DNA of 64,000 nt. It comes from Rhizodiscina lignyota (Eukaryota; Ascomycota; Dothideomycetes; Aulographales; Rhizodiscinaceae). How positions within the stretch are numbered: position 1 is the first letter of the stretch; each line of letters begins with the position of its first letter. Where the stretch lies: contig ML978130.1 of assembly GCA_010015805.1 (NCBI GenBank), positions 744,001-808,000 of the forward strand, read 5' to 3'. This document shows positions 42,354 to 53,161 of the stretch, piece after piece. The notes beneath the pieces were generated by a model. That model was not told the origin of the DNA, ran no database searches, and saw nothing but the letters and a program-made list of their open reading frames with translations. The translations under genes and the position numbers were made by a program.

Positions 42354-44554
42354 CTACTTGCGGAGATTCTCCGCCCTGGCCTCCACCACCTTCCTCACCT
42401 CCCTCACCCTACCCTCAATCTCCCTCCTCAGCTTCTCCAACACCACCTTGGCAGCAGCAAGGGAGCAGCCGTCCGGTAACGCTGTGGGCACCATGAGTGC
42501 GCTCACAGCGCCGCCGGAACGGCCACCCGCCTTGCTCTGTACGCGCTGTGGCCAGCGCTCCTCGATGATGGCATCGAGGATTAGGGAGGTGATGAAGGGT
42601 GTCTTCTCCCTTCCGCCGAGGTACGGCCTGACGTACGAGGGGTGCAGGCTCGGCACCACCGTCGCGTTCTGCGAGTTTTCAATCAGTATCATGCCTACAA
42701 AGGCAATAAAATGAAACGTACCTTGACGAAGTGGACGACGAGCTTTGCCTCGAGCGGCACTTTTGCTGGGCCATCGCCGTTGACGGCGCGCGCGAAGCTC
42801 TCGTCATGCTCCACGAGCGCTTTGATGGCGTTGAGAGCCTGCACCGTCCATACCTTGCCGTCGTCAAGCGCCTTGTCGAGCGCAGCGTACCATGATACGG
42901 CTGCCTGTGGCTTGTCGGCCTCCTCCTTGTCATCCTCCATCTTGTCGTCCTCCGTCTCATCGGCCATCTTGTCGTCATCATCCTTCTCATCGTCCTTCTC
43001 ATCGTCCTTCTCATCGTCCTTCTCATCGTCCTCCTCCTTGTCGTCCATCTTGAGAATTTCGATGTTCGGGTAGTGCTTGAACTGGTAGTCCAGTCGGCGC
43101 GCGTGAAGCATTGCATTGGCAATGTCGATATGCTCAATGATCCACTGGAGCCAGGTCCCACATGCCTCGCCCCACCTCTCGTTCCTCATCACACGGATCT
43201 TGGGGTCCACAGCGAGATCGAGGGGATCGTACCACTCCGACTTCTCTGGTTTCCGCCTAGAAAGTGCACTGAGTATGGGAAGTTCAGTGATCTTGTCGGC
43301 TCCAGGATTGTAGACATCGATGTAAATGAGGTACTGTTGCACCAATCTCGAGGTGTCGGAGAGCGTGTCGCGGAGCCTCTCGACAGCGAACCGGAATGGT
43401 AGGACACCACCTTCAGATTGCCATTCCGGCTTCGTATTGCCATCAATGCATTGCCGTAGGTATCGCGCCGATTTCTCGATGCTCCAGACTCGAAAGCCGA
43501 TGAGCGCATGTACTGTGTGGAATACCTCTCTGTTGACATGTCTGGCAACACAGACTTTCAGAGCGCGATCCTTGTTCTCGTTAATGACTTTTGCAAAAGC
43601 CGAGTTCTGCTCCTTGAGTAGAGCCATGTCTGTTTCCACATCCTTGATTGCTTCTGCGAATCCTGTTCCGATGGCCTTCCACTGGCCCACGGTGGCGCTG
43701 AGTTCGAATCGTGAACTCCATGGCCATCGAGGTGTACTGTCGGTGAAGAACCTCAGGAATGCCGATTCTTTCAGCCCAAAAGATAGGCGCCGCTCGAAAT
43801 CCTCGAATGCGACGACGGACACATAGTTCACGAATGTCCACCTCACAGCGTGTCGCTCTTCCGGAAGGCCTCTGCCCGACAGTGAGTAATAGGCGCGGAA
43901 TAGGCGTTCCACGATCCGTATGTGTTGAGCGAATCCTCGCAAAAGCAGGTCCTCAGGGCGCAAATAGTATTCGACAGTGTTGTTCGGGGCGGTTTGGGAT
44001 TTCACAGCAGAACGCGACAAGACTGTTTCGAGGACACTGTATGCAGTGAAATATCTTGCAACTACGCTACACTCAGGAGTCATACTTCTCGTTTGGGTCG
44101 TCGACAACATTGCGTGTTGCGATGAAGAGAGTCGGATACGGCCGTGACTGTGAGTTGAGCGACAAACATTAGCAGTAGGAGTCATACATCGTGCGAGATG
44201 CGCGGTAGAAGATTCAATCTTGCTGAACGCGAGGAGCTTGGCATGTCGTGGCGTTGGAACACTTTTAGATGCCAGAGTCAATGGCGCTTCACTCCTCGAG
44301 GGGGGCGCGACAAACAACCCAACTTTTAGACGTACCTGCTCCAAGTCGCGAAGCACGCCACCAGCGATCTCTCCTGAGCGCTGGTGTAGTAGGAGATCCA
44401 AGATGCGGCGAAACCTGGCCATCTCTCCCGTCGCCGCGGAAACTTGTCGGTCATGCTCCAGCGGGTCATCGAAAGCCTGAAGGGCAAATCCAATGCGCGA
44501 TAGAGCTTGAATCTCCTGGTCGATGTCGTGGATGTTGGAATCTATGTTCGCCAT
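42354..44554 (-). CDS. Conserved fungal protein of unknown function with an acidic DEKD repeat
   Basis: Two exons, 42722-44554 and 42354-42668 (intron 53 nt, phase 0), 715 residues from ATG 44554. The N-terminus is helical (IDQEIQALSRIGFALQAFDD). A middle all-helical region (about residues 190-480) has the look of a conserved fungal domain (EYYLRPEDLLLRGFAQHIRI; ALKVCVARHVNREVFHTVHA; RWGEACGTWLQWIIEHIDIA). Around residue 500 is a run of DDEK repeats encoded by a 12-bp tandem repeat. The C-terminal exon is basic and helical (KVVLEKLRREIEGRVREVRK). The segment at residues about 117-160 (RSTHSHGRIRLSSSQHAMLS) is less natural and could include a mis-read short intron. No function is recognised. 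Confidence 0.7.
42982..43031. repeat. 12-bp tandem repeat encoding Asp-Asp-Glu-Lys
   Basis: Four tandem copies of ccttctcatcgt (plus strand), reading as (DDEK)n on the minus strand inside the acidic region of the unknown protein. The unit is a multiple of three, so copy-number change would keep frame; likely length-polymorphic between strains. Confidence 0.85.
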
Positions 44555-44828
44555 GATGTGTGTTCTTATCCCGTTGTTTGAGAGTGGTTGTATGGGGAAG
44601 AGAGACAGGGTGGTGGTTGCTGAGAAGAAGAAGAAGGTCGAGCAACAAATTCCCGCACTTGTAAATGTGGAAGAATTCTAGGCGGCAAGGCGGCAGCTAC
44701 GATGTCCAATGACGTGTTGGCTTTGAAAGATGCTTTGACCCGTTACTTGGTGTGAAGTATATTGTCAATAGTATGAAGAACCCCCCGATCGTGTTTACCA
44801 AACAATCATTCCCATGCGCCACAGTTGC

Positions 44829-46322
44829 CTAATCCCTGCTCCGGTTTGGCGTCCATCTTTTCAGCACAATTTCCCTGACCCTGTAGCCACTTAATAACTC
44901 TCCAACACCAACGATCGCCGTATCTTGATCTCCAGTCGGCGGGGGTATCTCAACATAAACCAACACCAATGTCTTGAACACTTGATTCTGAATGCGATGC
45001 ACAGAATGCAGCCACCACCAGTCCAATCTCCGCCGCATCAGCTTAACGCCCTCTTTCCTCTCCTCCGTCTGAAACCAGTATGAGTGGACGTACGAGGGTA
45101 CAATGATAAGTGCAAATTCTGCATGCGCAAAAACTGGCCCGCCTTTGTATAGCAGAAAATCCACTGCGAACTTATTACCTGGCCGAACCACCCAGCCAAG
45201 CGAGCGGAAGTGGTGATACACAACGTAATTCACTAGAAAAGCGTCGTCCGTACGGAGTGCATCGGGTGTTGCAGGGGGGAAATAGGAGTAGCGTCGAAAC
45301 AAAGTGAGCAGTTGAGACATGGTACCCGCTGGACGATCTGGAACTTCAATTGCAAGCACCCCCAAGCCGTATGTCAAGAAGAAAGCTTCTTCAAAAGACA
45401 ATTGCAAGTGCTCCTCATTTGTGACATCAGTTTGCGCCGCCACATATTGCTTCACGTTCGTGCTCATGCTCGAAGCTTTCTCTCGCTCGTTTAACTGTTC
45501 GGGGTTAATATGGTGGAGCTTGGGAGGCTCAGTTGCTGTACCGCTCTCCTGGACAGCGTTTGTGTTTGTGTCATTATGTATTGATGGGCTTGCCGATCTT
45601 GACAATTGGTGTGACCCAGACAGAGAGTAGTTCGGCAGCATCTCGTCGATCTCGTCAGCTGCGTTTTCGGAAGCTGGCTCTTCAGTTACCGGCTGTTGTG
45701 ATTCCGTCGAATTTGGTTCAGTACTTTGAAGAACGGCATCTCCATCCTTTACTTCCTCAGTTAATTGGGATTCCAGGATCTCCCTCTGCTTCCTTGCTCT
45801 CTCTCGCTTCATCTCGATACGCTCTCGTCGTCGTTGTTCGGTGTGTTCTTCGCTCGTCAAGCCTTCGACTAATCCGCGCCTCTTTCTCTCCTGGTCCAAC
45901 CATGTTGGCTCACTCCGGCTCAACGTTCCCTTCCCAAAGAAGCCGTGCTCCCAAAGCGCCCGAATGGCAGCCTCATCGGTCACATGGATGGATCTGGTTT
46001 CGGGAGAGAAACAGCCTTTGTACGGGGCCGGCACGTGCGAACTTGGGCGGGACCAGAAATGAGATAGAAGAGTATATCCAATCCAGAGAAGTGATAATGG
46101 ATTGTGTGGAAGGAATATTGGCAGTGGATATATGTCCAAAGGTAACGGCTTCGCGTGGATCTTTCCATAGTTCGGCCTGCGTTGTCGAACGGGTGGTGTC
46201 TTTCTGACTTCATTGCTCGAATCCATCACTGGGGGTACAGGTGTCGTAGTTGCTGCAGCGTTCCCATTGACTTGCTCTTTTGCCGTTCCATCCATGACAA
46301 GGTCGTCTTCCCCACTTCCCAT
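44829..46322 (-). CDS. SEN2: tRNA-splicing endonuclease subunit Sen2
   Basis: Single exon, 497 residues. N-terminal IYPLPIFLPHNPLSLLWIGY and the conserved FWSRPSSHVPAPYKGCFSPE / ALWEHGFFGKGTLSRSEPTW blocks; a long Lys/Arg/Glu coiled insert; then the nuclease fold LSFEEAFFLTYGLGVLAIEV and YHHFRSLGWVVRPGNKFAVD FLLYKGG. Catalytic residues fit the Sen2 pattern: Tyr in DFLLYKG, His eight residues later in FAHAEF, and Lys in QVFKTLVLVYV. Sen2 cuts the 5' splice site of intron-containing pre-tRNAs in the Sen2-15-34-54 complex; in yeast this occurs on the mitochondrial surface. It is divergent from the scramblase gene. Confidence 0.95.
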   Translation of the reverse strand: MGSGEDDLVMDGTAKEQVNGNAAATTTPVPPVMDSSNEVRKTPPVRQRRPNYGKIHAKPLPLDIYPLPIFLPHNPLSLLWIGYTLLSHFWSRPSSHVPAPYKGCFSPETRSIHVTDEAAIRALWEHGFFGKGTLSRSEPTWLDQERKRRGLVEGLTSEEHTEQRRRERIEMKRERARKQREILESQLTEEVKDGDAVLQSTEPNSTESQQPVTEEPASENAADEIDEMLPNYSLSGSHQLSRSASPSIHNDTNTNAVQESGTATEPPKLHHINPEQLNEREKASSMSTNVKQYVAAQTDVTNEEHLQLSFEEAFFLTYGLGVLAIEVPDRPAGTMSQLLTLFRRYSYFPPATPDALRTDDAFLVNYVVYHHFRSLGWVVRPGNKFAVDFLLYKGGPVFAHAEFALIIVPSYVHSYWFQTEERKEGVKLMRRRLDWWWLHSVHRIQNQVFKTLVLVYVEIPPPTGDQDTAIVGVGELLSGYRVREIVLKRWTPNRSRD

Positions 46323-46959
46323 GCTGAATGCTCGTCCGGTGAATCAAGCAGAACACTGCCTTTCAATTGAATTCAAATGACAGAGCAAACAGAGCAACGA
46401 ATATTTGAGGACGATGGCTCTTTGGATTGTCATGGCAATGTTAAAGGGGGTATGTGGAAGCTGCAGATATCACGCTCCGACATGATACTTCAAGGCCTAA
46501 TGACGTGAACGGGGTTCAATCTGCGTTGCGGGATAGCGAACGTCAAGCTAGAGGCATGTTGAACTTAGAAGGCGACGAAGAGGGTTTAATTTTGAAGTCA
46601 CAAAAAAGAATTCGGATTCGTTCGAGGTTCAAGGTGCCGGACGGATCATGTGGGAGTCAAAGCTCGAAGATTGAATTTCTTAAATTCTTAGCGCGTGATG
46701 ATTAGATTAGATTGATCGGAGCCTCGTCGGATCGATACATGGATGGACGAAGCAAGGACGAAAAGATCCATCAACTGGTTCCTTCGAGAAACATTCACAT
46801 GCAACAGTCTTGCCACACTTGCTTTGTTCAAGCGCGAGGGTCCGTCCTGATGCCTATTTATGGCGGCTAACCCCATCATAGAGCCAATGAGGCCGTGATG
46901 TTCAACAAGTTTCCTTTGGATACAAGAAGAGACGACACCCCTCGTACCGAGAACCCAAA
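46323..46959. other. Divergent promoter between SEN2 and the scramblase gene
   Basis: 637 bp between two start codons. Short open frames only; no RNA gene or notable repeat recognised. Confidence 0.5.
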
Positions 46960-48687
46960 ATGAGCATCCCATCAAGATGGGCTTTCAGGCTTTCCAGAAG
47001 CGTGCCACGAGGTGCTCGCTCTATAGCATCACCCCCGCGGCGAAGAGTTTCACCAAGCACCCCGAAAGCCGTCCCATCTCGACCTAATCCGCAAGCTTCG
47101 AGACTAGGCCAGCATGGCCAACATGGCAACCCTACAGATCCGCAGAGCGATAAAACGAGCGAGCAGAGCCCCTCAAGGTCTGCGCTGGTATCACAAGCTC
47201 TACGTGAAACCGCAGAGGACCCGCAAAATCGACTTCTCTCCCCGGTGAACATACCCGAAGATCCTCATGCCATCCTCAGAGAAACGCATCCGGCTGTTTC
47301 CATCCTAGCGAATTCGACGATAGTTGTGCAACGACAATTAGAGATGATGAATGTCTTTTTGGGTTTTGAACAAGCGAACAGATACATCATAATGGACCCG
47401 CTCGGAAATCATATTGGATATCTCGCGGAGCAAGAGCACGGGATGGGTAATATGATGGCGAGGCAGATGTTAAGGACACACAGGAGCTTCACAACACATG
47501 TTTTTGACAGGAATGAGACGGAAGTGTTGCGGTTTCATCGGCCACTCAGTTGGATCAGCTCTCGTATCAAGGTCTATGACGCCGTCGATGTAGATGGCAG
47601 CGGGCTAGAGTCTTCCTCGGCGCTTCAAGGCGTGAGTACTGGATCCATTAGCAACAATGCGTCTTCACACATCTCCTCATTGCCCATGAGTTCGATGCGC
47701 CTGATCGGCGAGGCGCAACAGCAGTGGGCTCCATTGAGAAGGAAGTACAACCTCTTCTTGCACCGTCCAGAATCAGCTTTGGACGCAGACCCATCCACGC
47801 CGCAGCTCACGTCAGGGGACCTTCCTCTTTCAAACTCAACGGCCCTCGAGCCAGCGTCATCTGACGCTTCAGCTGATCGCTCAGGAATTCTTGCGCAATT
47901 CGCGTATGTAAATGAGCCATTCCTCTCTTGGGATTTTACTCTCCTCTCCGCCGACAACGCCGTCGTTGGTTCTGTCAACAGGAACTTTGCCGGCTGGGGT
48001 CGCGAACTCTTCACTGACACCGGCGTATACGCTCTACGGATGGACTCTGAAAGTCTGGCGCAAGAACCGAAGCACCTTGTCTCCCACACTGCTCGAAAGA
48101 ACGAAAGCGGTGCGCTGGGTATGACTCTAGATCAGCGTGCCATTATGCTTGCTACTGCTGTGAGCATTGACTTTGACTACTTCAGCCGTCACAGCCATGC
48201 CGGAGCAGGTGGATTCATGCCTATCTGGATTGGCGGCGGAGAAGCGGCAGGTGAGGCAGGAGCCGCTGGTGGAGCTGCAGGAGGAGCTGCTGGTGCTGAA
48301 GCTGGAGCCGCCGGGGCTGGGGCAGTTGGTGAAGCTGGTGCTGCCGGAGCTGGTGCAGTTGGTCGAGCTGCAGGCGGCGCTGCGAAGGACTTGGGCGTAG
48401 GTGAAGGTGCTATCGCGGGCGCAGGTACAATGGCAGGCTATGAGGCTATGCAACGAGGAATGGGTAGACGAGGAAACGATGCAGATGATGCAAGTCCGGT
48501 CGCAGGTAATTCGTACGACCGCCAAGATCCTCAGACCCATGAACAGCAGCCAGGCCAAGGAGAAGAGGTTTGGGGTGAAGAGTTCCCTTGGAGTGGTGGC
48601 TCGCAAGGAGGAGACGGGGGTGGTAGTAGCTCCGGGGGAGGTGGTGGAGATGGGAGCTGGTTTGATTCCTTTTTTGGCGACAGTTGA
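46960..48687 (+). CDS. Phospholipid scramblase family protein, mitochondrial (Aim25-like), with Gly/Ala-rich tail
   Basis: Single exon, 575 residues. N-terminal mitochondrial presequence (MSIPSRWAFRLSRSVPRGAR). The scramblase domain spans about residues 105-430: HPAVSILANSTIVVQRQLEM, NRYIIMDPLGNHIGYLAEQE, RTHRSFTTHVFDRNETEVLR, QQWAPLRRKYNLFLH, and the C-terminal DQRAIMLATAVSIDFDYFSR where the family's calcium-site/membrane helix lies. Compared with the family, two features are added: a Ser/Thr-rich insert at about 285-315 and a long tail of Gly-Ala repeats (GAAGGAAGGAAGAEAGAAGA) followed by Gly/Ser-rich sequence. The yeast relative Aim25 is mitochondrial and linked to stress and lipid homeostasis. 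Confidence 0.92.
   Translation: MSIPSRWAFRLSRSVPRGARSIASPPRRRVSPSTPKAVPSRPNPQASRLGQHGQHGNPTDPQSDKTSEQSPSRSALVSQALRETAEDPQNRLLSPVNIPEDPHAILRETHPAVSILANSTIVVQRQLEMMNVFLGFEQANRYIIMDPLGNHIGYLAEQEHGMGNMMARQMLRTHRSFTTHVFDRNETEVLRFHRPLSWISSRIKVYDAVDVDGSGLESSSALQGVSTGSISNNASSHISSLPMSSMRLIGEAQQQWAPLRRKYNLFLHRPESALDADPSTPQLTSGDLPLSNSTALEPASSDASADRSGILAQFAYVNEPFLSWDFTLLSADNAVVGSVNRNFAGWGRELFTDTGVYALRMDSESLAQEPKHLVSHTARKNESGALGMTLDQRAIMLATAVSIDFDYFSRHSHAGAGGFMPIWIGGGEAAGEAGAAGGAAGGAAGAEAGAAGAGAVGEAGAAGAGAVGRAAGGAAKDLGVGEGAIAGAGTMAGYEAMQRGMGRRGNDADDASPVAGNSYDRQDPQTHEQQPGQGEEVWGEEFPWSGGSQGGDGGGSSSGGGGGDGSWFDSFFGDS
48236..48400 (+). repeat. Gly-Ala codon-repeat tract in the scramblase gene
   Basis: Imperfect GCx-GGx codon repeats coding for EAAGEAGAAGGAAGGAAGAE and similar. 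No single DNA unit repeats perfectly, so it is a protein-level low-complexity tract rather than a recent microsatellite. Confidence 0.7.
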
Positions 48688-49564
48688 AGCAGATTATATT
48701 GATACCCAAGTCTGCGGGATGTATTTCTAGACTGTACGATGTATGAATGTACGTCGTCAACAACGCCGGGAGTTTCTCGCCGCAACGGTTTTACAGCATC
48801 TTTGAATACTGACGGCGCTCTGAAATTCAACTCTACACAAACGCTTTCATTCATCTTCGCTTTTGGCTAAATATCGGTAAGGTAATAAAAAAACGCATCC
48901 AAGCTTGCTGTACTCCTCTACTGTCTCAATTTTAGCGATGGCCTTGCCAAATGATGAGAACGCTCGGCACGTCTCTTCCCGTTCATCAATTCCGCGCTAC
49001 TACGGACTACAAAGTACCACGATGGTGACAGAAAAGTCGCCCGCAGCTTTTAGGTTAGTAAACAACCAATAACGTATAACCTCTGCAACTAACAAGGCAT
49101 ATGAAGTTTTCAGAGTTATGCCATTCCTATATACATTCTGAAGAGTGTAGAACTACACTTACGGAGACAATTTCACTTTCCTCGAAGTCCAAAAGTCGCT
49201 CGCCCTTAAGCGCTACAACTTGCTCGAGGGCCAACTATTTTGTCATATTCCAGGCTATCCCACATTTAGCAAGTTTTGGCCTTCACCCGGCAGCTCAACA
49301 ATGACGTGCATCAATCTTAATTTTTCCCCTCAAATTCTTGAGCTACCCCGAGATGCTCGCGGAAAATTGAATATAGAGCAGCGCCATGATGTCCGCGATG
49401 CGGGGTTGAAGGTCATTTGCAGCACCTGCACATTCAAGGTCTGAAAGGCGGAGACGGTGAATAGTCCCACTCGAAAGGGTATATATAGTGTTGAAGAGAG
49501 TCTGAAGGACCAGGCATACACGGACCACAGAAGAGCGTAACTCAAGCAATTGTCTCGTATCAAA
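48688..49564. other. Spacer and promoter of the carboxylesterase gene
   Basis: About 880 bp with no recognised gene. A TATA-like element (gggtatatatag, near 49480) lies about 80 bp upstream of the carboxylesterase ATG. Confidence 0.55.
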
Positions 49565-51197
49565 ATGATCACGTATATTCTCTTCACATTATTCCTGCTT
49601 TCGCGGGCTCTTGCATCTGGAGACCTCGCTGTTCGAGCATCAACCGGCATTTACGCCGGGCAGCTCAATTCCAACTTCTCCTCTGTCCGGGAGTTCCTGA
49701 ATGTCCCATATGGACTGTCCACTTCCGGATCTCGTCGATGGCTTCCTCCCAAAAAGGTCCCCTCGTCAAGTAAACATTATGACTCGACCAAGTTCCCCCC
49801 ATCCTGCTCGCAATACGTGTCCAGGATCAAGTCAGTATACAATCAAGTGGTCCCAGAATACCAGATCTACGATGGCTCCGAGAATACGACAGCAGGCCTC
49901 TTCGCCGAGACCACTTCTGAAGACTGCTTGAGCCTCGGTGTCTGGACGCCCGCGGACGCAACCAGCGCATCTTCACTCCCAGTAGCACTTTTTATGACTG
50001 GAGGTGGTTTCGTAACCGGAGGAGTCCAGATTCCATACCAGCTGCCCCAGCGCTGGGTGTCGCGTACTCAAGGCCATGTCGTGGTAACTATCAATTACCG
50101 ACTCAACATCATGGGATTCCCTAACGCCGCTGGCCTGGACAATCAGAACCTGGGTCTTCTCGATCAGCGACTAGCACTAGAATGGGTGAGAGATAATATC
50201 CGCTATTTCGGAGGTGATCCCTCAGCAATTACTCTTGTAAGAGATCCTGTGACCCAAAGAAACTGCACACTGTACTAATTTGCCCCGCACCATGTAGTGG
50301 GGTCAGAGCGCAGGGTCCGCTAGTACAGACTTCCAGAACTATGCGTTCTATCATGATCCGATTGCTCGAGCATTTTTTATGCAGTCGGGCACAGTCGTAA
50401 ACAGAACAAACAATTTGGATTATGACCACACCAACTTTACATTCGTGGCGAAGAAGCTGGGGTGCAATTTTCCAGAGGATGGTGAATCGGAGCTGAAGTG
50501 CATGCGGAAGGTTCCGGTGAGCCTGATCGAAAACTTTGTGGGCCAGTATCAAGACAACACTACACTTGTAACCCCGCACCAGCCAGCGATTGCTTTTACG
50601 CCCATTGCGGACGAGAAGGTCGTATTCGCAAATGTTTCTCAGCGGTATGCGGAAGGCAAAGTCTCGAAGGCTCCTGCCCTTATGTCAACTTGTGCCGATG
50701 AAGGTGCGAGTTTGTCGCCGTATCCTGGGACTCCTGGAAACTCGTTTACTGGCGTAAATCAGACTGCGGCCAACATTATTACCTTTGGTACAGTCTGCGG
50801 CGCTGCATGGAGCAGCACCCTCAGACATGCCGCTGGTTTGGTGTCATATCGCTACCAGTACGCGGGGAATTGGTCCAACGTTTCGCCACTCCCCTGGATG
50901 GGCCCATATCATGCGAGCGATCTGCCTATGATCTTTGGCGCGTACGATGTCGCTCGGGGTGGCGGGACAGAGTTGGAGCGTGAAACGAGTGCAACGATGG
51001 AAGACTATCTCCTTGCATTCTTGAAGGACCCGTACGACGGACCAAAGAAGATGGGATGGATCCCGTTCGATCCTACCGCGAGCAATGGTGGGACGATCTT
51101 GCGCTTTGGTGCGGATGGAAAGACGGTACAGAATGCAACAGGGCATGAGGTCCAGGATTGGTGCTATGGAAATGGCACTTATGATTTCAGCCCGTAG
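49565..51197 (+). CDS. Secreted type-B carboxylesterase/lipase
   Basis: Two exons, 49565-50236 and 50298-51197 (intron 61 nt, phase 0), 523 residues. Signal peptide MITYILFTLFLLSRALA. Family landmarks in order: REFLNVPYG near the N-terminus, EDCLSLGVWTP (carboxylesterase-B signature 2, with its disulfide Cys), FMTGGGFVTGG (oxyanion region with Thr where HGGG is usual), YRLNIMGFP, nucleophile elbow WGQSAGSAST split from ITL by the intron, acidic residue in STCADEGASL, and His in GPYHASDLPMIFG. Several N-glycosylation motifs (NTT, NFT, NWS, NGT). It is an extracellular esterase; the substrate is unknown. Confidence 0.93.
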
Positions 51198-53161
51198 CCG
51201 TGCCGAAGGTATCTAAAGAGCAATTAGTCTGAAGGGTGGTAAGACAATGTCTCCATTCTGCTAGAGTGGACGAACGACTCATTGGGGGGAGAGTTGCGAA
51301 GGGCCGAACTTTGGGGCTTAATAATTCAAATGAAATAGTCTAGCCTTAGAAATCGAGTGCGAAGAGCTCGATCGCAAGCCACACTTCTAGAGCTCTCTCA
51401 GGACAAAGTAAAAATAAGGTGTTGACACAGGCACTTCGGATTCCCCGGAGCGGCTCAGACAAGATGTGGGAGCTCGAGCCTTGGAAAAGCCGGATGCAGG
51501 GGCGGAGGGCAGCAGGCTCCTAGTGGATAGGACCGGTATACACCAAGGCGGCAGCATGCATGTTAGATGATACGCCCGAGTCGTGCATATCGTGGAGTAA
51601 TGGGCGAAGGAATCATTCGCAGCGGCCAAGCTAAGTCGTCCGGCGTGGATGGCCCAAATGCGAAGAAATCCCGAGCTGAGGAGCAGGGCAGAGCTGAATC
51701 CTAGAAGAAGCAAGACGCGGCGAGAGCGGCTTAAGAAGAGGATCAAGGTACGCTGCACGTGCTGAGATTAGGTATCTAGCCCGGAAGATCCTTTCTCCAT
51801 TCACCGGGCCGGTGAGGCTGAGGCGCGACCTTTGTCGCTCTCGTCGCGTCGCGTCAGACACCTTTTGCTCGGAGCATATCATAAATTTGCCTTTCGCGCT
51901 AACTGTGCCTCCCTGGCTGGTATCGTCTGCTCGTTGTCGGGGCTGCCTGCTTCCGCATAGCTGAGAGCGACACTCTCTTAAGGATTTCCGGAGGCATCGC
52001 CGGCAGTCAGCGTCGAGGGATATTTCTCCGCCCCCAAATCACTCGAATTCGTCATGTCGGGCACCTTTTCGACCTAAACCCTGCTCTATTTCGCGCCGTC
52101 TCCACTTTCGCCATTCGCCTTTTGCCCTCTAAGGCTGAGGCAGTAGATCGGGGCGCTTTAGCCTGTCGGATGCATCCCAGGGTGCGCCGTTTCAACGACT
52201 ACCGCAATCGTCGACCACACAGGCACGGAAGCCAGCGCATCTCCAAAGGGCACCCGGAGCAGTCGGGATGAATCACCTGGATCGCCTCCTTTTTCTGGCC
52301 GATGATGACTTCTGGACATGCGTTGGCCCCCTTCTTAATGAACTCTGCTCAAAATGTCAACATCGTCGTGGGTGTGGCTTCCTGCGGGTGAACGCCCATC
52401 GGCCAATCAGAGTGCGCGCTTCCGACCCATAGGGTTCAGCTGTTGTCTCGCTTTGAGGCCGTCCCTTTTCCACAGTCAGCCTGATCAGCCTTCCGCTGTC
52501 GACATGCTGCCCAGCGGAAGGTACCATCAACGGCGTATGCAGGAGGTCGATGAGAGCAATTACGCTTCCCTTGGGATATCCAACCATGCCTAGCTGAGAC
52601 CGCGTCCGTGGGTCGAGTCTGTTGACTGCCTTACCATTTCTTGGGTAGCGCTCCGGGATCTATCGCGTGCAGGACAGGGCATATAGAGAGATGATGTACT
52701 TTCATTGGCTCTGCCGCTGAAATACAAAGGTAAATGGCTCCTTGAGCCTCGCCGGTCCGCGTGGGATAGAACCTTCTGTCTGCCTTCTACGCTCCGAGCC
52801 GTCGCAACGACTGCCACTGGAGGCCCCCTGATAAGGTATGCAGCAACCCGATAGCTTGGATCCCCGCCGTAGGCGTGGAGCGATTTTCACACCTTACGCA
52901 CGGGGATGGCGTTCATAAATGTTTCCTATTCCTCTAGTAACTCTTTTTTGCCACTTTTGCTAAAGCATCTTCCATCTTGTCGCGTTTTTGTCCGACGAGC
53001 TTGCTATTGAGGCACAGCCATGCTGGATGCGGTCAATTGCATTCCGTCGTCACTCTTTTAATTCGAGCAGAGCTCAACCGATCGAGACTTTCTGATACTG
53101 TATTAGTCCTACGCGTATAATTGATGCATTCGCCTTCAGTCGATTTTCTGCTTCGCCCAGC
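51198..53161. other. Long spacer
   Basis: About 2 kb. Only short overlapping frames without domains (e.g. 51387-51758 and 52354-52593). The last 250 bases are pyrimidine-rich and could be a long leader of the C2H2 gene. A possible non-coding transcript cannot be judged from sequence alone. Confidence 0.5.

Noticed and set aside
44050-44170. Alternative frame inside the acidic unknown gene reading SRPYPTLFIATRNVVDDPNE
   Set aside because: It looks natural but would need introns of 31-40 nt with phases that do not join to the flanking exons; the uninterrupted frame was kept, with the uncertainty noted.
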